Source: Celeribacter baekdonensis
Lineage (GTDB): Bacteria; Pseudomonadota; Alphaproteobacteria; Rhodobacterales; Rhodobacteraceae
Assembly (NCBI RefSeq): GCF_003047105.1
Contig: NZ_CP028475.1
Location: 1,178,001 to 1,242,000 of the forward strand
DNA length: 64,000 bases
Reading direction: 5' to 3'
Part shown: positions 35,279 to 44,123 of the stretch, in pieces
Layout of the letters: every line of letters begins with the position of its first letter
Numbering within the stretch: position 1 is the stretch's first letter
Made by a program: the position numbers and the translations under genes
Notes under the pieces: model-generated
Databases searched by the model: none
Seen by the model: the letters and a program-made list of their open reading frames with translations, nothing else
What the model was told of the DNA's origin: nothing

Positions 35279-35584
35279 AGGGCGGCGCGCCCGCGATCCG
35301 CCCCGGCGGTGCGGCGCCTCCGCCAACTCCCCTAAGCCCTCTTGCAACACAACCGTCATCGGATGCGACGGCCCGCCATAGGGCGCATAGAGCGCCAAAA
35401 GGCGGCGAATGGCGATTTGGGGCTGTAGCTCAGGCGCGAGTTTGATCGCCCAATCGAGGAAAATCGAGCGCGCTTCAGACAGACCCAGCCCGTCAATCCG
35501 GTAAGATTCCCGGATCAACCCGCCGGGATCAAGCGCCGCATCCACCGTGACCTCTGAGGTCAATTTTTGATCCGAACTGGCCAT
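35276..35584 (-). CDS. small hypothetical protein downstream of glnE
   Basis: 102 residues from the ATG at 35584, preceded by GGAGAG. The core reads RIDGLGLSEARSIFLDWAIK followed by LAPELQPQIAIRRLLALYAP and HPMTVVLQEGLGEL; the end is Arg-rich. It starts 37 bp after glnE, so it is likely cotranscribed. The gene is familiar as a conserved hypothetical in Rhodobacterales; no function is known to me. Confidence 0.65.
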   Translation of the reverse strand: MASSDQKLTSEVTVDAALDPGGLIRESYRIDGLGLSEARSIFLDWAIKLAPELQPQIAIRRLLALYAPYGGPSHPMTVVLQEGLGELAEAPHRRGGSRARRP

Positions 35585-35621
35585 GGGTCTCTCCTGTTGC
35601 CCCGCGTCATCTGTCCCGGTG

Positions 35622-38414
35622 CTATCCCTCGCAGGCCGGGCGCGCAAGCACCTGATCCAAGGTCTGCGCCGCAGCCCGCGCCCGCACCGCCACTTCTTCG
35701 GAAAGCGCCGCCATGCTCACCGCCCCGTTCGAGCGCAGCAAAAACGCCCGGCCGCCCTCGCCCACGGCCTCGGGGTCCAATTTTTCGCCAGTCAAAAGTC
35801 GGGCCGCCGATTGCAAACGCCACATCAACCGATAGGTCTCACTGAGCAACGCATGTTCCGCCTCGGTCCACCAGCCACAGTCCAACCCGGCACGCAATTG
35901 CGCATAGACATCTTGACAGCCCGCGCCTGAGATCAAGGCTGCGGCCTCCGCACTCAGCTCAATATCCATCATCCGACCGGGACCGTTTTTCGGGTCCCAA
36001 AGCGAGCCGGGTTTGGCCTCGGCCAAGCGCACCCGCATCTCTTGCGTCTCTTGCCGAATGCGGGATTCATCTTTTGGCGCTGTGAGGATTTCAGTGCGAA
36101 ACTCTTCAACGGCAGTGACCAAAGCCTGATCCCCCGCAATCGCCGTCCCCCGCGTCAAGGCCAGATGTTCCCAGACCCAAGCCTCGTTTTTCTGATAGTT
36201 TTCAAAGCTTTCATAAGAGGTCGCCACAGGCCCCTGTTTGCCCGAAGGCCGCAGGCGCATATCGACCTCATAAAGCCGCCCCTCGGCGGTTTGCGCCGTC
36301 ATGGCGGTGATCAAGGCTTGGGTCAGGCGCGCGTAATAGGTGCGCGCGGGCAAGGACCGTGGGCCGTCAGAGGCCTCAACGCCCCCCGCATCATAGATCA
36401 CGATCATGTCCAGATCAGAGGCCGCTGTCAGACGCCCCGCGCCCAATGAGCCCATGCCCAAAACCATCGCACCCTTGCCCGGTGGCGGGCCATATTTGCG
36501 CGAAAACTCCGCCACAACCCGCGGATAAAGCGCGGCGACACAGGCCGCAGCGAGGTCGCAATATTGCGCCCCGGCCTCATCTGCGGTGATCAAATCACGC
36601 AATTGATGCACGCCGACGCGGAAATGCCATTCCTTGGCCCAACGACGACAGGTGTCGAGTTGCCGCTCATAATCCCCGGCGCGTTCCAACACCTCGCACA
36701 ACTCCGCCGTGATCCCCGCCCGCCCCGGCCAAGGCGCGAAAAACGACCCACCAATGACCGCATCCAAAACGCTGGCGTTGCGCGACAGATAGCGGGCCAA
36801 ATGCGGTGCGGTGGAAACGATGTCGAGGATCAGGTCAATCAACTGAGGATTGGCCTCAAACAGCGCAAAAAGTTGCACGCCTGCGGGCAGTCCGGCCAAG
36901 AAACCGTCCAGATGGGTAAGCGCCTCTACGGGGCGATCAAGCCGTTGAATACGCGCCAAAAGATCGGGTTTGAGCCGATCGAAAATCTGTTGCGCGCGCA
37001 GCGTGCGCAGACAGGGATAGGTTGACCAGCGCTTGGTGATCTCCTCTTGTTCGGGGGGCAAATCCGGCGCGGGGGCGGCCTCTCCGGGGGCAAAAAATTC
37101 CTCGGTCAACCCATGCACCCGCAGGCAGCGCTCACGCAGATCGGCGCGCATCGCCTCCGTTGTCGTGCCCATCAGGGCGGCCAAACGGTCAAATTCTTCG
37201 GGCGTGTTGGGCAGGCTGTGGGTCTGAGCATCGCGCAGCATTTGCAGGCGGTGTTCGACCTCGCGATGCGCCTCATAATCCCGGCTCAGCGTCTCGGCCA
37301 CCTCCCCCTCAACCCAGCCTTTTTCGGCCAGTTTTGCCAAGGCTGGCACGGTGCCACGCGCGCGCAGTTCCGGGTCACGCCCGCCCGCGATCAATTGCCG
37401 GGTCTGGGCGAAAAATTCGATCTCGCGAATGCCGCCAAGGCCCAATTTCATATTGTGCCCTTCAAGTTTCAGCGCCCCGCCCAACCCCTTATGGGCGCGG
37501 ATTTTCAACCGCATATCATGGGTCTCGCGGATGGCATTGAAATCAAGGTGCTTGCGCCACACGAAGGGGGTGAGTTGGTTCAAAAACCGCTCCCCCGCCG
37601 CGATGTCACCAGCACAGGCGCGGGCTTTGATATAGGCGGCGCGTTCCCAAGTTCGGCCGACGCTTTCATAATAGCGCTCAGCGGCGTCCATCGAAAAACA
37701 CACCGGCGTCACCGAGGGGTCCGGGCGCAGCCGCAGATCGGTGCGAAACACATAGCCGTCGCCGGTCAAATCCGACAGCGAAGCCATGGCGCGGCGAGTG
37801 GCGCGGATAAAACCCGCGCGCGCTTCCATCTGATCCACACCGTCAAATCGGCTTTCGTCAAACAGGCAAATCAGGTCAATATCAGAGGAGTAATTCAACT
37901 CCGCCGCGCCATGTTTGCCCATGGCCAGCGCCACCATTCCGCCACAGCTTTCGATGTCGTCTTCGCTCTGTCCGGGGATCTTACCCCGCTTGATTTCGCG
38001 CGCCACATGCGCCCGCATCGCCACATGACAGGCCCGATCCGCCAACAAAGACAGCGACCCGGTGACATCGGACAGCGCCCAGACCCCACCCAAATCACAG
38101 AGTGCGGCCAAAAGCGCGATGCGCCGTTTGGCTTGGCGCAGGCCGGGGTCGATTTGATCAAAGGGCAAGGCCTCAATCCGGGCGACTTCATCAGAAAGCG
38201 CGCGCATCGGATCATCAAAGGCGGGCCTCAACCACACAGCCTCTTTCAACACCAAACCATGCAGATAGGGCGCAGAACCTGCGGCCCCCTCGACGAGGGC
38301 GATTTCGTCTTTGCTTAGACCCGCCACGGCCTCGGCGGCCTCGGCCCCGCGTTCGGGGTCATAGGCGCGCGGCAGGCGAGTCATGCGACGGGACACGGCG
38401 CTGATGTCGGACAT
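35622..38414 (-). CDS. glnE: bifunctional glutamine synthetase adenylyltransferase / adenylyl-removing enzyme
   Basis: 930 residues with GAGGAGG before the ATG. Two nucleotidyltransferase halves are visible: an N-terminal one with ELNYSSDIDLICLFDE (about 170-185) and a C-terminal one with GRLTAASDLDMIVIYD (about 660-675), each with the DxD metal site. GLGGIREIEFFAQTRQLIAG and YEVDMRLRPSGKQGPVATSY are further GlnE signatures. The protein adds or removes AMP on GlnA according to PII state. The length is normal. No glnA or PII gene is nearby. Confidence 0.96.
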   Translation of the reverse strand: MSDISAVSRRMTRLPRAYDPERGAEAAEAVAGLSKDEIALVEGAAGSAPYLHGLVLKEAVWLRPAFDDPMRALSDEVARIEALPFDQIDPGLRQAKRRIALLAALCDLGGVWALSDVTGSLSLLADRACHVAMRAHVAREIKRGKIPGQSEDDIESCGGMVALAMGKHGAAELNYSSDIDLICLFDESRFDGVDQMEARAGFIRATRRAMASLSDLTGDGYVFRTDLRLRPDPSVTPVCFSMDAAERYYESVGRTWERAAYIKARACAGDIAAGERFLNQLTPFVWRKHLDFNAIRETHDMRLKIRAHKGLGGALKLEGHNMKLGLGGIREIEFFAQTRQLIAGGRDPELRARGTVPALAKLAEKGWVEGEVAETLSRDYEAHREVEHRLQMLRDAQTHSLPNTPEEFDRLAALMGTTTEAMRADLRERCLRVHGLTEEFFAPGEAAPAPDLPPEQEEITKRWSTYPCLRTLRAQQIFDRLKPDLLARIQRLDRPVEALTHLDGFLAGLPAGVQLFALFEANPQLIDLILDIVSTAPHLARYLSRNASVLDAVIGGSFFAPWPGRAGITAELCEVLERAGDYERQLDTCRRWAKEWHFRVGVHQLRDLITADEAGAQYCDLAAACVAALYPRVVAEFSRKYGPPPGKGAMVLGMGSLGAGRLTAASDLDMIVIYDAGGVEASDGPRSLPARTYYARLTQALITAMTAQTAEGRLYEVDMRLRPSGKQGPVATSYESFENYQKNEAWVWEHLALTRGTAIAGDQALVTAVEEFRTEILTAPKDESRIRQETQEMRVRLAEAKPGSLWDPKNGPGRMMDIELSAEAAALISGAGCQDVYAQLRAGLDCGWWTEAEHALLSETYRLMWRLQSAARLLTGEKLDPEAVGEGGRAFLLRSNGAVSMAALSEEVAVRARAAAQTLDQVLARPACEG

Positions 38415-38511
38415 GGTTCCTCCTCAAATCTTGTCCTGAGCATGGCCGATTGCACGTCTTGCGCAACCCAAATCGACATGGTTTGGTGCGGCAAAGCAAA
38501 CGGAGCCTCCG

Positions 38512-38982
38512 ATGTCCAAAAGCCTGAAACGTGTCGAAACAGCACTCAAGCAGGCAGGCCACGCGATCCATATTTTAGAGATGGACGGCTCCACCCGCAC
38601 CCCAGTGGAGGCGGCGGCGCAGGCGGGCTGTGCCGTCGATCAAATCGCCAAATCCATCGTCTTTAAAGGCGTGAAAAGTGGTGCGATCTGCGTGTTTATC
38701 ACGCCGGGCGGGCGTCAGGTGGACATGGCCTTGGCTGCACAGGTGGCAGGCGAAGCCTTGGCCCGCGCCGACGGCAAAGAGGTCCGCAACGCCACGGGAT
38801 TCGCGATTGGTGGCGTCTCGCCCGTCGGGCATTTGACCCCGCCACATGTGTTTTTCGACCCGGCTTTGTTGGCATTTGACACGGTTTGGGCCGCCGCAGG
38901 CACACCGCGCCATATCTTTGAAATCGCGCCTGCAGATTTGGCAACGGTTGCGCAGGCGCGGATGGCCGCCTTCACCTGTTGA
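38512..38982 (+). CDS. YbaK-family aminoacyl-tRNA deacylase
   Basis: 156 residues. The YbaK/ProX fold shows in VDQIAKSIVFKGVKSGAICV (with the conserved Lys), FITPGGRQVDM, and the glycine loop ATGFAIGGVSPVGHLTPPHV, followed by VFFDPALLAFDTVWAAAGTP. Such proteins hydrolyse Cys- or Ala-tRNA(Pro) errors in trans. The exact tRNA cannot be told. It is divergent from glnE. Confidence 0.92.
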   Translation: MSKSLKRVETALKQAGHAIHILEMDGSTRTPVEAAAQAGCAVDQIAKSIVFKGVKSGAICVFITPGGRQVDMALAAQVAGEALARADGKEVRNATGFAIGGVSPVGHLTPPHVFFDPALLAFDTVWAAAGTPRHIFEIAPADLATVAQARMAAFTC

Positions 38983-38986
38983 GCCG

Positions 38987-39442
38987 TCAAGCGCGTGCCG
39001 CAAAACCGGCAAGCAGCGCCGGGAATTCCTCTGGATCGGGCATCCGCTCAAAGCTGTGCTGGGCCGGGAAACACACCCAAGGCAACCGGGCACAGGTCAT
39101 TGTTTCGATGAACGGCACGGTCCACTCAACGACCTCAAACAGGGTCGGACGCACATTCACCAGCGCCTCAAAGCCGGTGATACGGGTGAACATCCATGTC
39201 TTGCACCTGGAACAGACATAGTGATCCAATTCAGGCCCTTGAAGACCGCCCTTGACCACCTCGCCGCTGACAACGCGAAAGCCCTCAGCAGGCACCATCG
39301 CGGTCAAGGAAAAGGCGCTGGCGCTCATTTTCTGACAGCCGCGGCAATGGCAGGCGGAGGTCATGACCGGGGCTTTTGCCACCTCAATCACCACCTTACC
39401 GCATCGACATGAGCCGGTTTGCGGCAGTTTAATGTGTGTCAT
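38987..39442 (-). CDS. GFA-family zinc protein
   Basis: 151 residues from the ATG at 39442, supported by AAGGAG. Cysteines match the GFA (glutathione-dependent formaldehyde-activating enzyme-like) zinc fold: GSCRCGKV, ACHCRGCQKMSASAF and YVCSRCKTWMFTR. Family members are mostly of unknown substrate, and a role in formaldehyde activation is not established. It ends 5 bp from the end of the converging deacylase gene. Confidence 0.88.
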   Translation of the reverse strand: MTHIKLPQTGSCRCGKVVIEVAKAPVMTSACHCRGCQKMSASAFSLTAMVPAEGFRVVSGEVVKGGLQGPELDHYVCSRCKTWMFTRITGFEALVNVRPTLFEVVEWTVPFIETMTCARLPWVCFPAQHSFERMPDPEEFPALLAGFAARA

Positions 39443-39712
39443 CACGCTCAATCTCCTTTTCAAAATGGGCTGTGGTGAGACATAGAAACCTGCAGCAAGC
39501 CCGATCAACTGAAAACAGCCAAAGCGACAATCTGACAGCGCCCGCCCGCCTCGACATCCTAGAGGGCGCACTCTGCCACGCCGGGGGCGTAGGCCAAACG
39601 GCCTGTCCCACTGAGCCGCGCCCCGGATTTTCAAACGCTTTGCTTGGTCGTTTTGCCCGCAAGACCCAAGACCCAAGCCCCAAGCCCCAAGACGAGGCGG
39701 ACATGGACAGGG

Positions 39713-40336
39713 CTATTGCAGCACCACCTCCGCCGAAATCATGCGGTGCTCTGCTGGCTCGGTCGGTGCCCCAGACAGGGTGCCGCGTTTGACGACTGTC
39801 ACGGCATAGCCTCTGTTCCGAGCCGCAAGGACCGTTTTCAGAACGCAATAGTTGAAATCCAAACCAACGATGCGCAGAGTTCCGACCCCCAGCTTTTCGA
39901 GGAGCGGGTCGAGATCCCCTGTCTCGAAAGCGTCCTGGACACGCTTGACGAGACCGTGGTCGGCAAGTCCGGCGAAGGGCTCGGCCAGTTCGGTGCCAAG
40001 CGTGCCTTCGACGGCTTGTCCCCTCATTGCCATCCTGGCGATCATTTTGGTCACCGGGATCGACCACTCTTGGCGGATGGCAATAACGGGATGGCCCATC
40101 CGTTTTGCAGCCCTGACTTCCTCCAGAATGACAGCCTTGGCAGCCAATTTCGCGGTGTCAGAATAGGGACCGCGATCCCAAAAGACCGTTTGAAGATCAA
40201 TGAGCAGCACGGCCGTTCCCGTCCGGTCACCAAGCCGCTTTCCGCGACTGATCGCGCCAATGCGAATGATCCCGAAAACAAGCCAAGCAAATGCGGCAAT
40301 CACCGCCGCACCAATCCCATAAACCAGCGTCGTCAT
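39713..40336 (-). CDS. isochorismatase-like cysteine hydrolase, membrane-anchored
   Basis: 207 residues from the ATG at 40336, overlapping the MarR stop (ATGA). An N-terminal hydrophobic helix (VYGIGAAVIAAFAWLVFGII) suggests an anchor. The hydrolase domain has AVLLIDLQTVFWDRG (catalytic Asp), HPVIAIRQEWS and VGLDFNYCVLKTVLAARNRG (nucleophilic Cys). The usual Lys is less clear. It may hydrolyse an amide or ester. It is under the MarR regulator's operon. Confidence 0.8.
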   Translation of the reverse strand: MTTLVYGIGAAVIAAFAWLVFGIIRIGAISRGKRLGDRTGTAVLLIDLQTVFWDRGPYSDTAKLAAKAVILEEVRAAKRMGHPVIAIRQEWSIPVTKMIARMAMRGQAVEGTLGTELAEPFAGLADHGLVKRVQDAFETGDLDPLLEKLGVGTLRIVGLDFNYCVLKTVLAARNRGYAVTVVKRGTLSGAPTEPAEHRMISAEVVLQ

Positions 40337-40794
40337 GGCTGTTCCTCCACCATCTCTTTCAGTTTTGCCGTCATCGCCCGGACCACCCTCAAAGCCGTTG
40401 CAACGTCTTCGTCTGTGAAATCGGTGCCAAGATCTCTCATCAAATCCATTTCCTGACATGTGATGTCTTTGATCAAGTCGCGTCCGCGGTCGGTCAGCGC
40501 CAGAAGCGAAGATCGTTTATGCCGAGGGTTCGGACGTTGCATCGTAAAGCCCGACGCCAATGTTTCGTTCACCATCACTTGGACATACTGCCGTTTGATG
40601 TCGAGCTTTGCCGCAATATCGGGAACGGACAGCGCGCCATGCGCAAGCAGCATTTCCAAAACGGCACGCATCCGCACCGTCAGATCGGTTTCGACAAGTC
40701 CCTTCTCCACGCAAGCCTCCGCCGCCTGCATCAACGGACGTGACATCCAAACGAGTTCATATAATTTTTCTGCATTCATATCGACACTATACAT
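40333..40794 (-). CDS. MarR-family transcriptional regulator
   Basis: 153 residues from 40794; ATG at 40779 is an alternative, and neither has a strong ribosome-binding site. The winged helix is LSVPDIAAKLDIKRQYVQVM, then TLASGFTMQRPNPRHKRSSL and LALTDRGRDLIKDI. Ligand unknown. Translationally coupled to the isochorismatase-like gene. Two overlapping palindromes just upstream are likely autoregulatory sites. Confidence 0.9.
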   Translation of the reverse strand: MYSVDMNAEKLYELVWMSRPLMQAAEACVEKGLVETDLTVRMRAVLEMLLAHGALSVPDIAAKLDIKRQYVQVMVNETLASGFTMQRPNPRHKRSSLLALTDRGRDLIKDITCQEMDLMRDLGTDFTDEDVATALRVVRAMTAKLKEMVEEQP

Positions 40795-40820
40795 GTCATT
40801 ATGACAATTAAAATGTCATA
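40794..40820. promoter_or_regulatory. overlapping palindromic MarR operators
   Basis: TGTCATTATGACA (40794-40806) is a perfect 13-bp palindrome, and ATGACA-ATTAAAA-TGTCAT (40801-40820) is a second inverted repeat sharing half of it. They cover the start of the MarR gene and the presumed promoter, which suits autorepression. Confidence 0.65.
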
Positions 40821-40824
40821 AAGT

Positions 40825-41200
40825 ATGGTCAAACCCAAAAAGACCGAAACTCTGCCACCAGCGCACATGGTCTTTCCCATCAAACGCCCGCTGGCAGCTG
40901 CGTTGCACGATGTGGTCAGGCTCATGGAAACCGTACCGGGTGAGGTCGATCCCCCTCCCTTCGCAGGCAATAGGAGCGCAGTTCAAGGAGCGCTCACAAC
41001 CCTACAAAAAATCTGTGCAGACAAGCCAACGTGTCGCCGTTTCAGTGTCCGCAATCGCGCTCATATTGCTGATCCCAACAGGTGCAATCTTTGAGCACAA
41101 ATCAGTCCTGTTGGCGATTGTCGTGGCGGTGGGGTACGCTGGGAACATGTTTTCGAAACGGATCAGGGTCCGCTTCAAGAGCACAGCGTTTAACGCCTGA
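40825..41200 (+). other. unresolved open frames, perhaps a frameshifted small membrane gene
   Basis: From 40825 a frame begins MVKPKKTETLPPAHMVFPIK and runs to 41094. In a second frame (to 41200) a membrane-like segment appears, AVSVSAIALILLIPTGAIFE followed by LLAIVVAVGYAGNMF. Neither has a ribosome-binding site. A single gene broken by a frameshift, divergent from and controlled by MarR, is one reading; non-coding DNA is another. Confidence 0.25.
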
Positions 41201-41342
41201 TTAAGGCCCTTCACCCAAAAACATGTTTGCTGCAACTTTCGGTGTCATTCACTGCAAAAATGTCTGTCGCGCTACAGTCATCACACAAATTAAAATCACA
41301 TAATACATTGTTTTTATTCACTTTTGTAAAATAATGTAAAAA

Positions 41343-41410
41343 ACATTCACATAGAACCTTGCACAAGAAACTGACCGAACCCATTTTGGTAATGTGAAAG
41401 ACATTCACAT
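41343..41410. promoter_or_regulatory. repeated ACATTCACAT elements upstream of DUF2852
   Basis: ACATTCACAT occurs at 41343-41352 and 41401-41410; the second copy with ATGTGAA (41392-41398) forms an inverted repeat. The surrounding 41201-41442 is strikingly AT-rich and without a gene. The elements look like operator sites for the gene starting at 41443. Confidence 0.45.
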
Positions 41411-41442
41411 CAAACATGACAACCTTCCGAAAGGGTTCACCA

Positions 41443-41922
41443 ATGACCGACGTCACCTCCACCTACACCGCTCAGGATCGCCCTATGGGCTGGTTCCGTC
41501 GGGCCGAAGGCTGGCTTGACGATAAGGGCAAAGGGGCCTGGATCGCCGCAATGGTCCTCGGCTTCGTCTTCGTCTGGCCGGTCGGCCTTGCACTTCTCTT
41601 TTACATGATCTGGGGTAAAAAAATGTTCGCTTGCAAAAATCGCTCTCATCACCGCGCTCACCGCTGTGGCTCCCATGGCGAAACCTTCCGTGCCGCCCGC
41701 GCCGCTGCGCGCCCGTCTGGCAACAGCGCTTTTGACGCCTATAAGACCGAGACGTTGATGCGTCTGGAAGAAGAACAGGATCAATTCGAATCCTTCCTTG
41801 AGCGCCTGCGCGCCGCAAAGGACAAGGCCGAATTTGATCAGTTCATGGAGGACCGCGTGAAAAAGGCCGCGCAAGCGCGCGACCAAGATCACGACGAGAG
41901 CGCCGACAAAGAAGACGCTTGA
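41443..41922 (+). CDS. DUF2852 membrane protein
   Basis: 159 residues; GAAAGGG precedes the ATG at 41443. The N-terminal part has WIAAMVLGFVFVWPVGLALL and FYMIWGKKMF, the DUF2852 membrane helix with the WGKKM motif. A Cys/His-rich linker (CKNRSHHRAHRCGSHGE) follows, then a charged coiled coil (EEEQDQFESFLERLRAAKDK). Function unknown. The next gene (RDD) starts 87 bp later. Confidence 0.8.
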   Translation: MTDVTSTYTAQDRPMGWFRRAEGWLDDKGKGAWIAAMVLGFVFVWPVGLALLFYMIWGKKMFACKNRSHHRAHRCGSHGETFRAARAAARPSGNSAFDAYKTETLMRLEEEQDQFESFLERLRAAKDKAEFDQFMEDRVKKAAQARDQDHDESADKEDA

Positions 41923-42009
41923 GCCATCCCCCCGAGATCGGGCAGACTCGACCCTGAGTTTGCCCATCCCAACCACCCTGAAACCCGTCACCCCACCTGA
42001 CACAGAGAT

Positions 42010-42480
42010 ATGAGTGAGACCATGTTCCACGATGACACCGCCCTTTGGGGACTTCCCGACCCGGAACGCCAGCCGGGGTTTTACGACGCCGTGCCCACCA
42101 AACGCGCGCTTGCCTTTGTTGTGGACCTGATCGTCACCACTTTGATCGCGGCGATGATCGTGCCGTTTACGGCCTTCACCGGGATCTTCTTTTTCCCCTT
42201 CCTCGTGGCCGTGGTCAGTTTCGCCTATCGGGTCGTCACCTTGGCCAATGGGTCGGCGACGCTTGGAATGCGGCTGATGGGGATCGAGTTTCGCACCTCC
42301 AAGGGCGAGCGATTTGATCTGGGCATGGCGTTGTTGCACACGGGCCTGTTCACGGTCTGGTGCTCGATCGGCCTGCCACAGGTGATCTCTGTCGTCTTGA
42401 TGCTGACGACGGGCCGCAAACAGGGGCTCAGCGACCTGATTTTGGGGTCTGCGGCAATCAATCGCGCTTCCGACTACTAA
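42010..42480 (+). CDS. RDD-family membrane protein
   Basis: 156 residues. RDD opening: YDAVPTKRALAFVVDLIVTT, with helices at about 30-60 and 55-75; SATLGMRLMGIEFRTSKGER is the second conserved block, and a third helix is near 110-135 (VWCSIGLPQVISVVLMLTTG). RDD proteins are small transport-like membrane proteins. Its partner is unclear. A terminator follows. Confidence 0.88.
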   Translation: MSETMFHDDTALWGLPDPERQPGFYDAVPTKRALAFVVDLIVTTLIAAMIVPFTAFTGIFFFPFLVAVVSFAYRVVTLANGSATLGMRLMGIEFRTSKGERFDLGMALLHTGLFTVWCSIGLPQVISVVLMLTTGRKQGLSDLILGSAAINRASDY

Positions 42481-42512
42481 ATTAAGGGTTTCAAACTGTC
42501 TGAAAATGAGAG

Positions 42513-42536
42513 AAAGGGTGCGAAATGCGCCCTTTT
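42513..42536 (+). terminator. terminator after the RDD gene
   Basis: AAAGGGTGC pairs with GCGCCCTTT around AAAT, with one G-T wobble, and is followed by TT. It lies 33 bp after the stop codon. Confidence 0.7.
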
Positions 42537-42673
42537 TCCGCGTTTTTGAGACGAAAACCGCGCATGAATTTACTGCGATGTGATCGGGGGGCTTGGCGCG
42601 TGGGTCAGGACTTGCTACTTTTCTCTCGCGTACCGTTAACGCGTCCTTTGTGAAATCATCCTAAGTCGACTTT

Positions 42674-43534
42674 ATGCGTCATACCCTCCCCCTCGCGCCG
42701 CAGTTCTATGTGACGGCTCCGCAGCCCTGCCCCTATCTTGAGGGCCGGATGGAACGCAAACTGTTCACCTCCTTGCAGGGTGAGAGCTCCGATCAACTCA
42801 ACAACAGCCTGTCGAAACAGGGGTTCCGCCGGTCGCAAAATGTGCTGTACCGCCCGACCTGTGCGGATTGCAGCGCCTGCATGTCCGCCCGCATCCGGGT
42901 GGCCGATTTCAAACCGTCGAAATCCCAGCGTCGCGCAATCAACAAAAACAATTACCTCAAACGCGCCGCCACCAGCCCGTGGGCCACTGAGGCGCAATAT
43001 GAGCTGTTTCGCGAATATCTTGAGACCCGTCACGCCGATGGTGGCATGGCCGATATGGATGTGTTTGAATTCGCCGCGATGATCGAAGAAACACCGATCC
43101 GCACCCGCGTCATCGAATATTACATCACCTCACAGGGCGGGACACCGCGCGAATTGGCGGCGACCTGTTTGACCGATCTGTTGGATGACGGCCTCTCGAT
43201 GGTCTATTCGTTTTACAAACCCGATTTGGTCAAGGACAGCCTTGGCACCTATGTGATCTTGGATCATATCGAAATCGCTCGTGAGGCGGGACTGCCCTAT
43301 GTCTATCTCGGCTATTGGGTGCCGGGATCGCCAAAAATGGGCTATAAGGCACGGTTTTCGGCGCTGGAGGTCTATCAGGGGGGCCAATGGGTCGACATGA
43401 TCGACCCCGACGATTTCGCCGCTGAGGCTCATCCGCTTGAATCCGAACCGATCGCACAGCAGGTGGCAAAGATCGACTTGCCGGACACCCATACTGTGCC
43501 CCGCCCGTCGCGCGCGCCTCGGTCAGAGTATTAA
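42674..43534 (+). CDS. bpt: aminoacyl-tRNA-protein transferase Bpt (arginyl/leucyl transferase)
   Basis: 286 residues. N-terminal cysteine block: [20 protein letters not shown]; second: [20 protein letters not shown] with [17 protein letters not shown]-terminal acyltransferase part: [60 protein letters not shown]. This is the Bpt/Ate branch of the N-degron pathway, which adds Leu (bacteria) or Arg to proteins with acidic N-terminal residues, marking them for ClpS-ClpAP. Confidence 0.94.
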   Translation: MRHTLPLAPQFYVTAPQPCPYLEGRMERKLFTSLQGESSDQLNNSLSKQGFRRSQNVLYRPTCADCSACMSARIRVADFKPSKSQRRAINKNNYLKRAATSPWATEAQYELFREYLETRHADGGMADMDVFEFAAMIEETPIRTRVIEYYITSQGGTPRELAATCLTDLLDDGLSMVYSFYKPDLVKDSLGTYVILDHIEIAREAGLPYVYLGYWVPGSPKMGYKARFSALEVYQGGQWVDMIDPDDFAAEAHPLESEPIAQQVAKIDLPDTHTVPRPSRAPRSEY

Positions 43535-43544
43535 GCCGCATCCC

Positions 43545-43991
43545 TTAGTGATAGGCGCCAGGCGGGCGCATCGCATGGGAATCCACGCGGATGGCGGTCT
43601 GAATCAAAAGCCCCAATTGTTCGGCCAAAGACACCGCCAAAGACGCAATGTCGGCACGGATCAACAGCATCGCCATCAAGGCAGCATCCTCGCGCGCGCC
43701 GTTTGAGGCAAGCCGGACAAACCGCACCATCACCGCCTCATCCGCTCCCAGACAGATACAGTTAGGCGCGTGCCACATCAGGGGCCTGCGGGCATGGCGT
43801 TCGAACACCATCATCATCTGGCCGTAAACCTTGGCGATGTCGCTGTCCTTGGCCGCAAGCTTTGCACCGCGCATCAAGGCCACGACCAGACGGCCGTGTT
43901 CGTCGAGCTGGTCGATCCGTCCAACTGGCTCAGCGCCCTCGGCCTCCTGTGCGCGATCACGACCAAAGGGATCGTAGGGGGAATATGACAT
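43545..43991 (-). CDS. conserved hypothetical protein
   Basis: 148 residues with AAGGA before the ATG. It reads DQLDEHGRLVVALMRGAKLA, MMMVFERHARRPLMWHAPNC, CLGADEAVMVRFVRLASNGA and LLIRADIASLAVSLAEQLGL, a mostly helical soluble protein with two close cysteines (NCICLG). I do not recognise a named family. It ends 11 bp from bpt, facing it. Confidence 0.65.
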   Translation of the reverse strand: MSYSPYDPFGRDRAQEAEGAEPVGRIDQLDEHGRLVVALMRGAKLAAKDSDIAKVYGQMMMVFERHARRPLMWHAPNCICLGADEAVMVRFVRLASNGAREDAALMAMLLIRADIASLAVSLAEQLGLLIQTAIRVDSHAMRPPGAYH

Positions 43992-44066
43992 GGAAAATCC
44001 TTCGATTCATTACCTGAGTATTTTTATCGGATAAATTCAAATCCCACAAACCCTATTTTCGATCAT

Positions 44067-44096
44067 AAAAAAGCCCCGCTCAACGGCGGGGCTTTT
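44067..44096 (-). terminator. terminator of the TRAP transporter operon
   Basis: AAAAGCCCCGC pairs with GCGGGGCTTTT around a short loop (TCAACG region). On the minus strand TTTTTTATG follows. It lies about 30 bp after the dctM-like stop codon. Confidence 0.9.
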
Positions 44097-44123
44097 GGAT
44101 GATGTCACAGCCAGTCGAAGGTT

